Shown here: positions 1 to 17,551 of the stretch, piece after piece | Layout: every line of letters begins with the position of its first letter | How positions within the stretch are numbered: the first letter of the stretch is position 1 | NCBI GenBank assembly: GCA_916610825.1 | Contig: OU744448.1 | Location: forward strand, 11,908,125-11,972,124 | Direction of reading: 5' to 3' | Length of the DNA: 64,000 bases | From: Haliclystus octoradiatus | Taxonomy: Eukaryota > Cnidaria > Staurozoa > Stauromedusae > Haliclystidae | Position numbers and translations under genes: made by a program | Notes under the pieces: generated by a model | Databases searched by the model: none | What the model was told of the DNA's origin: nothing | Seen by the model: only the letters and a program-made list of their open reading frames with translations

Positions 1-352
1 ATTGAAATAATTATATACGGAACTGTCACCGAAATTCTCTCTAAGTACGAGGAATATCTTGCAAATCAGCACCGACATCAAAATAGTCAAAACAGGGAAA
101 ACAACATCCAACGATCACGTGGTCCGACGCATCTTTCGGCGGGAAGACTTTCAATCATTCCTTGCTTGGTGCTCTAATGAACAACATCTAAACTCAATCT
201 GTTGTATTGCTATCTCAATCCTGCTTACACACAGTATTCTCATGCTATTAAAGCAGGGATGAACCTAAGAACATCAAAATCAAATCTAAATCTAAGCATT
301 TGTTCATTGGATTATGCTTTGATGAAATTTTAAAGATGTATAATTTTTACAG

Positions 353-4891
<4,539 letters not shown>

Positions 4892-7800
4892 ATTGTGCTT
4901 TATCGAGAACCATTGAATATTTTGTAAATATCGGTCATACACATTTACATATAAGTATTATAACCTAAAAAAATATCAACTAGATATATTAATTGCTGTT
5001 ATGATATCATAAACCTAGAAGTGTCACCTTACTGTTATACTATATATTTGCGTAACCATGTATCAGTGTATTAAATTAAATTTATATTTTGGGGAAGTTT
5101 TTCGTGGTTGTTTCTGCTGTATTTTTTTTATCAAAGTCTATCTATTTTTATTAGTTATTTTGCAAATCAAAAATAGGTGAGCTTTGTATCCTGCTTCTGT
5201 ATATTTAAATGGTTTGCATGAACTTAGTTTGATGCGATAGACTATATATATAAAGAGAGAGGCCAATTAAATACTTTATTATTAATTTAACATGTATCCA
5301 TTGTAATGATTTCGGTTGTTATGTAGGAGTTCACCAATTCACTCTTGAGATCTGGCAATCAGTTGATGAAATAGATATAATATAATGATATTATTATGAT
5401 TATTATTAACGGACAAATATCTGCTAGAGCTAGCTATAGTTTTATATATAGAAACTTTCTGAATTGCATCATTATCTTGTTAATAATTCTTCCTTCTTAA
5501 TCCGCAATGGATTGCTGCACCATACGAAATTACGAATCACGGCAAGGTATGACTGACATATGATACTGTTAGATGTAAACTTTTAGAAATCCAAGAGCCT
5601 CCCGCTAGATTATGCTATTGCAGTGTATTTTCCATAATGCTAATTTCTCATGTCGTTCGGCACAAAAGTAACATGATAAAAAGTTTAAATGCAGATGCGG
5701 AAATTAATTTATTTTATCCTGAAATTCTTTTAACAGTTACTTTTACAGCACTGGCCGTGTTCTTCTCTTCAAATGCAATTAGGTTTGTAATGGGTCTGGC
5801 ATATCATATTTGCTTGGATACTATACCGCGTGACTTTTTGATCGGATAAAAACACAACGTCACGGGCTAATCTAGTAATCACTGTGTTGCAAGTTGTGAG
5901 CATTTTTCGAAATAATTTTTCTTTTCTCACTATTCTGATAAAAACAACACACAGAAAATTTCAGACAATTATACCAAAGTACATTTATCAGCAAAACGTT
6001 AAGTCTAAAGCTGACCAATTCATCATCCAACCTTTTTAAGATGATCCATCAAGAAATTAGGAAACATTCGAACTCTGTTAATATCCCCTTTTTAATGTTC
6101 CACCCTGCTTTAATATCCCCCACATGAAGCTGATTTTGATATTCCACTTTCCATTATACAAACTCTCATAATCGTACCTATAGGCTTAATATCCCACCTC
6201 GCTTGATATCCCTGTGCTGTTCAAGTGTTCATCTGCACCAGATGGGGAATATTAAACAAGTGCGACTGTATTTCCGTTTTGCAATTTCCAGTATTGTGGC
6301 CCTCATACGATCGACGCACTGATTAATATATAGACTAGATAAGATTTGATTATGCTGTGTTTAGTAGAATTTTATAGTCTTTTAATTTAAATCTACTTTT
6401 ATGAAGCCGTATGGAATTTTAATCTTTAGGTTTATAATAAGTAACCGTTTCAAAATCGGATTTTATTTTAAGCAGATTGAGATGGTTGCCAACTCATAAC
6501 ACGCTGATAATCCTCAATCCTAACTTAATATAGATTGCCTGCCAATCAATATTTTGATTGTTACGAAACTGTCTCTGATATTAAATACCAAACACTGGGA
6601 AGAAGCTTCATTATGAGGGGTTTTTAAGCTGTGTTAATTTTAGAACCATTTTCGAAGTGTGTGACAGTGTTAATACGTTAGTATACATATATTATTTTTT
6701 TCATAAGATTCCTGTTCTTGATATATATTAGTCATGTTTAAGTCATAATATTTTAGTTCATTCGTTCGTTAGTTTAGCCCATCCATTGATATTCCGTTTT
6801 GGTGTATAATGTATATTAGATAGGAGTGTGATGTACTATGCTGTACTTGGTGTGTGTCGGGTGTGTGAAACTGTGTTCATAGGTAATTCCATGTGCTTAA
6901 ATTCTTGAACGAAGTAGAATTTTGCTTGAAATAAGAATAAATGTACTTGTCCACATAGCAAGCAAATATTCCTACCCTATAACAAATTTGCTTGTTATAT
7001 TTTCTTATTTTGAGCACACATTTTGTTGACATACTATTTTCTTTTGCAGCATAAATTTCTGGAATTGAGCAACTTTTTGCTAAAGTAACAAGACATTATA
7101 AATCGACCATCCTTTGCGGGCTCCATTGCCATCGGGATTAGAAATGCATATAGTCTACATTCACCATCAGGCCTGACATAAATCGATAAGTTATAATTAT
7201 CATCTTTTGCTAGTAAAAGTTATGATTCTATAAAATGCAGATACTGAACTTAAATGCAACAGATTAAGCTTTTCGCCTATGCGTTGAAAACAGCCGAACC
7301 CGCAGGCGAGTTTCCCTTCTTCATCCAGAGCTTGTATTATCATAGCAATAAAACCATAGGATATTACTGATATACCATTAATAATGATTATAGATATAAG
7401 GCTATTTCCAAAACGGATGTCGGCATTAAAATAACAGGGCATTATGATGATTTGAACATCTTAAAAGGGTGCTATATCAAATGATCCTTATGTGTATGTA
7501 TATGTATACGAACGTTAATAATGTTAATCTATACAACTTTAAAGACCCCGCTTTGAGATTATCTCTGAAGATTACTACAGTGATAATTTTAACGGGATAG
7601 GGCAAGACTATAATATATATAGGCACTTGACTTGTATCAATTGATGTTCCGATAAGAATAATATTAAAGCCATGGTGAAAAGTGTACACCGTATGAAGAT
7701 AGCTTGAAAATGCACATGCATTCTGAAAATATATCCTCGTGAACTATTTTTGTGCCACAAGAGGCACTTGTGGATCAAGGACATGATATATACACTTAAG

Positions 7801-9608
7801 CTATAAACTTAACATGAATGCATATTTGAAATATGACGGAAATATGATTCAGCTTTGCTGTAGTTAAGAGTTGTAAACTTGTATAATGGGTTCTTCATCA
7901 ATCTTCAGGACATGTCGAAGCTCAGTGAAATTAAACCAAGGATGTAACTATGATTAAATAAATCGTTGATTTTTTCTCTTTTTCGGCCAAGCCAGTTGAA
8001 AATAATCATTATAGATTTCAATTTATTTCGAGTATTTTATAGGACTGTTTTGTCGACTAATTAGCTATAGGTAATAGGTATATCAACCTTATTTTGATGC
8101 TTTTCAGGTAGCATAGCTTCATCTTCATCCATATATTAAAATTGTTGTGGTGATACATGTCAGGAGTGAATGGAAAGTATAAGGTGTTTGCTGTATTAGT
8201 CTGTATACATTCCATACTGTCGTGATTGACAAAACTTTTGAGAATCACACTTACAAACATCAAAAAACATAATTCGTATAATTATTATGAGTAAGTGTAT
8301 CTCCATATTTAATCTGTATGTGTGGGGTTTCATATAGTTATTTATCATATATGTATTTGTATAGATTGTATCTATATATATACATAGTCGCGTGTATGTA
8401 TTCCATTTTACTATTTCCTTGTGATATGTAACTAAGATTATTTGAGCTCTTTATCATTTTATGGGATAATAACAGGACACTATAGAGATCATTACAGATA
8501 ATATTTTCACTCTAACGGTTTATATCACACAATACCTGTTATCACCGCCATCGAATAGGCGTTACCAAATGTTTCATATTGGTGGAAGCTCCATTTAACG
8601 ATATATTACTCAAACTACTGTTTAGAGTAACAATTCATTCCCAAGTGGTAAACTTGCGTTTGGTTTCATCTCGGATCGAAATAGTACATTATTACTAGCT
8701 CATTTGGAGCATCTTGTGTCCGATCTCGTTTATGTGACTATAGCATTGTCCTAAATTTTCATTACTAATGTTCGTTATGTATACTGTACAGTAAACACGA
8801 TATTAGGGCTGGTGCAATTGGAATTAATTCCACCAGGAGCCCAGAATAAGGTTGATGCAAAGGTGCCACTTTGAGGGAAATGCACCGTCCACCTCTTAAA
8901 TTATGAAGTTAACATTCAATAATCAGCAATTAGACAAATCTCAGTATATGATAGTAAAATAATAATATTAACAATAATAGTTATTATATAGCACTATTTT
9001 CAATAAACTGCTTGCTCAAGATAAAATTAAATTCTAAATTCATATAGTAAAAATGAAATATATATGATGAAAGCTAAGCTTTAATTTTTCATATGGCAAA
9101 AATGAATTTAAGTGATTATACTATTATTTATAAAAGAGCTTGATAAAAGAAACAAAAATTCAAAACATATAAAGAGAAGGTTTGAAAGATATGTCGTGAA
9201 ATCCTTGTTTTTGATATGTCGGATCATCTTTTGGATCAGTTTCGTTTTTTAGCAAATAAACGACAAAATCTTTTTAAAAACCAAACATTTTGTACCATCA
9301 TATTTGCCTTCCAAGACTTTATAATGTGTATATAGAGTTCACAAATTTTTGAAACGTTGAAACGTATCTCATAAAATAATTGTGCGCTCCCGTATGGCTG
9401 TCATTTAGAGTTTCTCACGGAAAAAAGGCAGTATACTGCATTGTTCGACCCCCCCCCCCAAGTTAACTATATATACTCACGCATCCTACATATATAAATT
9501 GAAATTCCTTCGTCTAGTTCATTGCAGTCTAATTAGTGCAATGGTCAAGTGCATACGTATGTATAATCCTGCGGTATGATAGTATTAGTTGTTGATTATC
9601 ATGCTTAT
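4892..9608. other. Intergenic stretch, nothing recognised
   Basis: AT-rich, 3' of the TTC29-like gene. Only short scattered reading frames (for example 5637-5849) without splice context or recognisable motifs, simple TATA runs and a 9-C run near 9450 are seen. Confidence 0.6.
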
Positions 9609-9620
9609 ACTACCATAGCC

Positions 9621-9739
9621 AAATCTATCTGTGCAGCGTCGCACTGAGATCAATAATAAGGAGTAGATTTACAGTCATTGCTCTCAGCGAAAAGAGCCAC
9701 TCCTCTAGAAATAACAGAGTGGTTACCGTCTTAATTACT
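9621..9739 (+). mobile_element. 5'-truncated copy of the tRNA-derived SINE
   Basis: It matches the 3' ~115 bp of the full SINE copies at 41204-41571 and 63209-63580 (shared blocks CATTGCTCTCAGCGAAAA and CTAGAAATA). It is flanked by a perfect 12-bp direct repeat, ACTACCATAGCC, at 9609-9620 and 9740-9751. The 5' truncation with a target-site duplication is typical of LINE-driven insertion. Confidence 0.8.
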
Positions 9740-9751
9740 ACTACCATAGCC

Positions 9752-12700
9752 CCAATTCATCAGATTCTTCTAATAAGTGCCTCACAAAGACAAATGCCGT
9801 TTATACAAGAATAGATTAATTATTTTATTGGTTTGAATCGGTAACTGACATCTAATACAATGCACTAGCCAATGGAATTCTTATGAGGAATGTAAAAAAA
9901 TAGACAAGAGAGTTCACTATCACCATCATCTATATTTGTTAATTTGTATTTCAATAAGAGTGCGGCTATCCATTATAGAGGTTATCTAACACGTTTATAT
10001 GTATCCCTATCTTATAATGCCTGATATTCCAGTTTGACCGGTACGTACTTATGCAATAATATGTGTGGCTTTGCAATTAATTATTAACAATCTGTTTGGG
10101 TATAGTCAAATAATCTATTTCATTTAACCGCATAATAAGTTTATCAAAATAAATTTCACAGAACAGTTCTCAGTTCTAAATTTCATTCAATTTATATTAT
10201 TGATGCTCTATCATAGTACTCTATATATAAGTCAAAGATAAGACGTAATTGTAAGTTCCGTTACTCTTAGTTTCGCACGATATCGATCATCCATTGATCC
10301 ATGGATACTAATTTAATTATCTATTATGTTCTCATACATTGAATAAAGACGATATATACATTGTATACAATAAATTCTGTCTGAAGAGCGCACAAGCGCG
10401 AAACTCAGAGTCATGGTAAAACCTCACTAATCTTTGTTTCATTTATATATATACGATGTATCTTGATATTATTGTCCTGTTCATTTCCTCTCCATGCGTG
10501 ACGCTATCAGACACCATTCAAGACCTTTCATATGCTTAGACAAATCAAAACTATGAACCGTTGAGAATAACATCACGTCAGTATAATCAATAGGTCATTC
10601 ATGTCTATTTCAGTCATATTCAATACAATTCTTCTTTTGCTATTTTCAAACACGGCAACATTCTAGTCGGAACAAAATCTGTTATTATGTGGTCAGACAA
10701 ATCAAACACCACATAAGATTATGGTATAGTTTGATATTTTGTACAAGCCCACCTACATCACAATTGCGCAGTGATATATACACGAAAAGAGCGTTTAGTC
10801 TATACTGCGTGTAATCCCCTTTTCGTTAATAACGTTGATGACGATCAACAATTTGTCATTACGGGCATCGTTTTTGTATACATACAATAATTCCCATTTT
10901 GTTCTGTACATTATTTTCTTATCAAGCCTAAAGCCTATAAATGATTGCCAATTACTTTTCCATGGTCTGTTAGTTCATGGTATAAAGAAGGGGTTTCCTA
11001 GGGGGCAATTCTCTGATCACGGGGGGAATTTTTCACGTTACAAACTATCGAAGAAGGGTGATTCTCGGCTCAGATTTCATAGAAACATCACCCCCCCCCC
11101 CCGCCTAAAACTTTCACTTTCCTGGTCCTGATTTGAAACTATTAATTCAAAATCCATTGTGGCTCATAATTTCACTTAACTGCTTAGACTTATCTATTGT
11201 TCCAATAGAAAGTAATTTTTAGTAAACATAAATTAATCCAATATTGCTGGACTTCGGGTATGACTGAATTCCATATACTGCAGGCTCACCAGAATCATTC
11301 AACTATGATATACCATATAGGTAAATCACAATTTCAAATTGTTGTGTGGAGATACTGCTAAAGCCTAATTATCAGAGGAGAATTACAAACGATTGTACAA
11401 GTATATTGGATGCATGGAGGGGGTGGTACTTGGCGATACTTTTTGTATGGAGGTGTGACAGTGCCATTTCGAAATCCCGCTAGCACACCCCAAATTGCAC
11501 GGATTGCACAAAATCAGCATGAAAAATGCCAGCCAACCGCCGGGCAAATATGGGACCCTGTGTTTCACATCGATATTAGGATTGGTTGTCCCAAATTTTG
11601 GAAACAATGTAATTGCAAGAACAATTACTATGGACAGTTTGGTTTCAGTTATCCCCAAATTCAAAATTTATTACTGTGCATGCAAACATTGCCATTCGAA
11701 TATTAGCTATAGCCTCTGAACTATCACACGATGAGTCAGTAATCTATATCAAAGAGCTCAAATCATAAGGAGTTTGAAACTTGATTAAAATTATTCGGAC
11801 GATAAAATGTTTATGAGAAATACTCAAATAGTGTATACGTAATTTATAATCTGGCTAATATTCCACAAATATTTTCTGATTATTATACTTATATAGACAA
11901 TCGTGTGTTATCAGATTGTAGACACAATAACATTCATCCGAATAAACCATATATTTCTATTTGCAGCTTATATTTAAAATTCTCTGACAAAATTTATCCG
12001 ATTTGTTATTATATTAGCCGGTTACCAAGTGATGTATAAGATTTCAGGGTGATATCGTACAGTAGTAATATTTTCTGACAGAAGTTGTCAGCAAACAGGA
12101 GCTATGTAGAGTGAAATTATTGCTTTTATGGGAGCTTTTTTTGCGCTTGGAAGCTCCAACAAACGTGTTTCAGAACTCCTACAACCAAATAATGCTAAAT
12201 TCAAAGCAATGACATACAAATAAAGAGCTCAGTACAGCATCAACTTATTCACCCGGACTGGTTCGAACCAGAGATTGGAAGACAATTTATTCCTAGCAAG
12301 CTAGATAATCTTGACAATTTAACATTAACATCATCAAAAGTATGTTTTTTTGTATGCTCTCCAAAGACGATAATATTGACAGATCATACCATAAGATGAA
12401 TTGGAGAAATATATTACTTAGCTGATCATAAATCTGTACGGTTGTAGAAGTTAATAGATTAAAATGTGCGTTATATTATATCTAGCATACACTATTAAAA
12501 CAACTATCTCTATCTGCGAATATATAGTGCTCTATGCGTATAAGTGTTTACAAAATTATCATACAATATATATGCGTAGTGTTGCGTATATTGTTGACAA
12601 AATTATCCTTGTGGTTTCTGTGGGACCCCCTCCGTTGTTAATATCGTAACAATGACAGGAACAAAACAACCCGATACAATAAAGATTCAGAAGAGACTGT

Positions 12701-14930
12701 GACCTCTAGACGACAAATCAGTCGTTGGATCAAACAGATATGATTGTTAGTCATACAAACCTTTATTAATACAATTAAATACATTACGTCAATGCATTGT
12801 GACAAAGTATCCAACTCATGTAGTACCTATGCCAACAACTGCGTATTTCAGACAGCGCTTTTACGTCACGCAACTTTCTATCATGTTAATCATTTGATCT
12901 CAAAATTAATTACAAGATTTAAACACAGCGTTAGTTTGGTTCTGCTCTTTTGATCAGCATATCTGTGCATGTTTTACCAAGGGAGCATTTATTTGCAGTT
13001 AGTTATACTATCTCCATACTATACTCTCTGGGGAACCTTTTCATAACGCTATAGTGTATGTATGCGCTGTGCAATCAAATGCGTGCTCGTTTAAAGCAAA
13101 ACCGGGAATCATTTGATTATATTCTTGTAACGTATATATATAATTGGGAGCATTTTTGGTCCAAAATCCAAAATGTTATGTGGATGATCAGTCTGTGAAT
13201 TAGAAAAAAGTCTCATGATGTTTGATGTACTCCAGCACAATTTTTTTAGGGTATTTTTATTCTCTTCTTACAAATTTAAAAAATGATCTGAGTCGTCTAA
13301 AATGCATATAAGTCGTCATCCTAGGGTCGTCATCTACATGTTCTTACTTGTAAAGACAAATATTAATTTCTATATATATTGAAACAAAAAGAAACGAAAT
13401 TGTTTACGAAATTTATATTTTGACAGTGAGTCTGCGAGCAGGCTACCTATAAATACGATATATTGATTTAATCCCTCCTACAAGAAATTTATAAAACCGT
13501 TATACACCGTCTATATAAGCGTTATATATGTATTGAACAAAAATAAACTTTGCTAGCAGATAATGTTATCCGCATTACAATTGAAACAATTTCAGATTTC
13601 ATAAGAAGACGTAAATTCTTTTATTAATTAGATTACTCATTACAGTACTTCAAACAATCAATTTGTCATAATTTTAGTCATTTTACTATATAATACAGAC
13701 TATATATGCATACTATCTACTATATATGAGATTTAACGTACAGTATTGAACTTTTCTCAGGATGTTTGCATCCCCTATAGCAATATATACTTCTTTTATG
13801 TTGTAAGGTAGTATAATATATAATACATTTGCTATAATAGATATTATCTAATAGCAAAAAATAGTGATCGATGTCATAAAACACAATAAAATGTATATAA
13901 TATAGTATAAAAATAATGCAAAAACCAGACACTCATATTTGCATTTATGGCATGGAGCACTATTAAAATAGCAAAGACTACATAAGTACTTTTATACTAT
14001 TATAATATAGTTTATATATATAGTTTTAGTATATTTGTCTGATGATTGCGCATAAAACTATGAGTAACAATTATGAATGAGTAATCATTTACTCCTTTTA
14101 TTGTAATATATTTGCTATTCATTTCTTGTGCGTGATATGCGTGTCTTGAGAATAAATGTATAGATAATAACATTTAATGAATGATATATAAAAGAAATGT
14201 CCAATCATACCCTTTTGAGGGGTGTATTGACCCACTACTAATATATGTGTCTCACCCTGATTATATTTAATGGAAGATGATTAACTTGATTTTAAAGACC
14301 ACCTTCAAGGTCGGTCGATTTATTAAGCCCTTAGCAAAGTGTATCAGACAGAATCAATACTAAAGAAATTACAATACACTGTTGTGTATTGCATGTATGT
14401 AAAAAAGATTTATTTCTAGTTCAAATGACTATTTTAAGATTGAAATAAACAGGATATGAGTTAGTGATCCATTTAAAATGTCTCGTTCATTTATGAAGAA
14501 AGGCTACTGACAAACAATTACTTTGTTATATAGCTAACGTTCAAAAGCTGTATATTGTACGTTTGGAACGATCTTCTAAAGGCTTACATAGAATTTGATT
14601 TGACTATTAGTAATCTTTTATGTTTAATTTAAAATAGATTTTCGTAATAAGTATACATAGAAGCAGCTTATTTGCCAATCTTAATAATAGTAGTAATAAT
14701 AGCATAATAATAGAACGTCACGAAAAGAACGGTCTGAACACGAGAACAATGGCAAATCTCGATACATGTTCTATTAAAATCAGTTGAAATCCCGTTGGCT
14801 TCTATTGTTATCAAGAAACAAAAAGTCAAAGATTGTTCATTTCATACAGAAGACAATAGAAAAAGCCACAGGTATTTCATAGGTTCGATCTACACCAATC
14901 GCAGAGTAGAGTCATAATCGGTGATGTTCC
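9752..14930. other. Intergenic stretch, nothing recognised
   Basis: Very AT-rich, with a 12-C run near 11091-11102. No reading frame with recognisable motifs or splice support was found on either strand. Parts near 13.7-14.1 kb are almost pure A/T. Confidence 0.55.
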
Positions 14931-15139
14931 TATCTCCAAGGCGTGTCTAATACCCCTGTTGTTTCAAGCGAAACAGTCACAAACGCACAGAATCGTAAAG
15001 CTTGAAAACATCTCAAGAAACTGCCGTGCTGGAACATTGCCCCGCTCAAATAGGTTGACGACGTGCATCGAAGCCTGGCTAAATTGCACGCTCTTCAGCT
15101 ACCGTGCAACACCCTGGAACGGATCTCATTTCATACTCT
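14931..15139 (+). other. GC-richer patch, candidate 5' noncoding exon or enhancer
   Basis: It stands out from its surroundings by balanced base composition and ends at a consensus-like donor (CTCT|GTGAGT). It lies 2.4 kb upstream of the Pax start on the same strand. It could be an untranslated first exon of Pax or a conserved regulatory block; no protein motif is seen in its open frame (14959-15180). Confidence 0.25.
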
Positions 15140-16985
15140 GTGAGTACCCTAGACTTGAAATACATTTATATAAATGTTGATGTTAGTCCGCATTTGTAAA
15201 TCCAGAAATATTATTTTGGTGATACATTCATAGATAATTAGCTGCACTTTAAGTCTGTTCATCTCTTCGTAATTTCAGCAGTTTCGCCTGGTTGCGAAAT
15301 GTTATCAAATTTTTCAAGTGGCTGGCACTATTGATTGATTACATTCAACTTACATAACCGGCATTTTATTTAGTCAATGCATACAACAGTGCCTTTTTAA
15401 CAATAGTCCTGGCAGCATTATATATATCGTTGCCTCGCATATATAGTCTAGGACAACACTATAGTCTGCAATGCATGTGATTCGCATTGTTAGAAATTGA
15501 CAAACTAAAAATTACTACCGGTTTTATGTCCTTCGTTTCGCAAGATAGTTCTGTTGTTTTATAAAACGTTAACTTTCAGCGATCTGTGTCGCAATGGCCT
15601 TTTCTGCAATGGTTCATCGATGATCCCTTCTCTATAATTTTGCATGATTTCACAGTGTCGCACATTCGTTGCGTGAGACTATTAGAAACCATCTAACTAT
15701 AACTTATCAAAACTATATGCTTTAGTACAACAAACGAAAGAGTATATATGTTTGTCCATTGATATGGTTTATTGGCCTAGTATATTGTTGAGTATGGGTG
15801 ATCGACTTAGCAATGGACCGTAAAAGATGCAAATATGAGTGATCTTTCGCAAAGAAAAAAGTGTGCCATTTGCTGTTAATTTTGCCAACCAAAAGAGCGC
15901 TCAAATGAAATCCACTGGCACACGTTACTTGGCTATTTAATTCAAGTGTTTAAGCCATGGGAAAAGATATGGGCATTTAAAGACAACCATTGATTTTAAT
16001 GCTCTATTCATTTGCTTTATTTACGTACGGGATCCTATTCTAACACCAGAACATGTCAGATATTTAATAAGTTGTTATAATTATTTTAGCCAGCAATTGT
16101 CTGGTCATTGATTGGATATTATAATCTTTACTCAGTGCATGATTGCATTGCAGTCTTAATATAGATTGCTTCGTCTGCTATTCTCAATAGGTCCCGACGG
16201 AGCGCAGCGTGCAACTTGAAAAGGCAAACTACAATATAACAAATGTTGCTACGGTGAACGACCTGGGCTTTCCTGATTAATCATCTTACATACTGAGCCA
16301 GTTGTTTTTAGTTTCATACTTTTGTTTTTAGTTCATGTTCAAATGCCTCATTCCGTTCGTCATGAAATACCCCCTTTGTTTCAACGCAAAAGATAGGCTT
16401 TCCGTTCCCTTGGGAACGACTTGTAATGGAATCTCTAGAGATAAGGACTGACTTCTGAAAGCCCGAAATTTTTACCTTCTATAAATACAAAATTTCACAC
16501 GTTAACAAATATCACAAATAAATAAGGAAAGTGAGTTATTTGAGTAAGAAGGTATTTGTGAATATTTAAATTTGGAGGAAAGGTGTGACCGTTAGTGAAA
16601 TAGTTTCTGAAATTTTAACAAACTATTTCAAAATGATGTTTGCAAACATAAATTGCGTACTTTGTCCTTTTCATGTATAAGGAAAATGATTCCTATCAAT
16701 TAAGTCCTACGCACAAACAAAAAACTGTCTACGACTCAACAATTTAATATAAATTAGGCCATTTGATGATACCTTTTGTCTTTGTTTAACGAGAACAAAG
16801 CAAGCACAAAAGTTATCATTAAAGTTAATTCATTGATATAAAGGAGCTTTTTGTTTGCTGAGAAAATACAATTTCTGTTTGACCCATCCCTAAAATTGAC
16901 TAACTCTCACGAACCATAAAATTTGCCTCCAAGTTAGGTATCCAAGCTAACCATAAAGTTAGGTATCCAAGCATATGTAGTTGTT
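15140..16985. other. Stretch upstream of Pax, nothing recognised
   Basis: Mixed AT-rich sequence with a short GC-richer segment near 16190-16290. No gene or repeat was recognised. Confidence 0.5.
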
Positions 16986-17538
16986 TTGATATCCGTCCAG
17001 TGTTTTAAAGCGGAATTGACTGAGTATCAATTAGGCATCGGTTTACTTAAGTTTATTGTTTTCGAGTTTGCTGTCGTGCCACTATGCCAAAGGGTTGCCG
17101 TCATCAAGTCCCATTCTTTTATGTGCTTGCCCCATCCTATTCTTTCATCGTTGTTTTATGAGGCGCTTTGTAATTCCGTCTTGGCAGTTTATTCCATAAT
17201 TAAGGCTAAGCGACGTGTCAGTCAACATCTTCAACGAAGGCAGAAGTGTTTATGTTTATGTGAGTCAAGCAAAGTTCGCTACTTCATTCTCGTACAACCC
17301 TCTGTACGGCTTAGGAACATCGTCACGGGGGTTTGATTTTGTTCATTTGTTTTATTCCGTTTTTACAGCTAATTCGCAACGCTTGGTTAATCAACTCTGA
17401 AGTCCGTCCGTCGTCGCTGTTTCACTTGGCGTATTTCTTTTCAGCAGTTGTCTGTTGTTTGTTTGTTACCGCCACGAGTCATTGGACGTTGGCACTTTCA
17501 AGCCTGACTGCCCGCCGTCGCCATTTGCAAAGCGCGGT
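16986..17538 (+). promoter_or_regulatory. Probable Pax 5' UTR / promoter-proximal region
   Basis: This ~550 bp block before the Pax start codon is visibly richer in G+C and CpG than flanking DNA. It is free of repeats and carries several overlapping open frames without protein motifs. Position and composition suggest promoter plus 5' UTR. No TATA box or start site can be fixed by eye. Confidence 0.4.
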
Positions 17539-17551
17539 ATGGCACACGCAG
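17539..17551 (+). CDS. PaxB: PaxB exon 1, coding part
   Basis: Thirteen coding bases (MAHA plus G) before donor GTAAAG. The spare G joins GA of exon 2 to make Gly-5. This is the only ATG close upstream of the paired domain whose donor phase fits. Confidence 0.75.

Noticed and set aside
59..262. Possible upstream exon of the TTC29-like gene
   Set aside because: No donor site with the required phase and no TPR-like sequence in any frame.
10835..11131. 98-codon frame ending in Pro/Leu-rich sequence
   Set aside because: Runs through a poly-C tract and has no motif or splice context.
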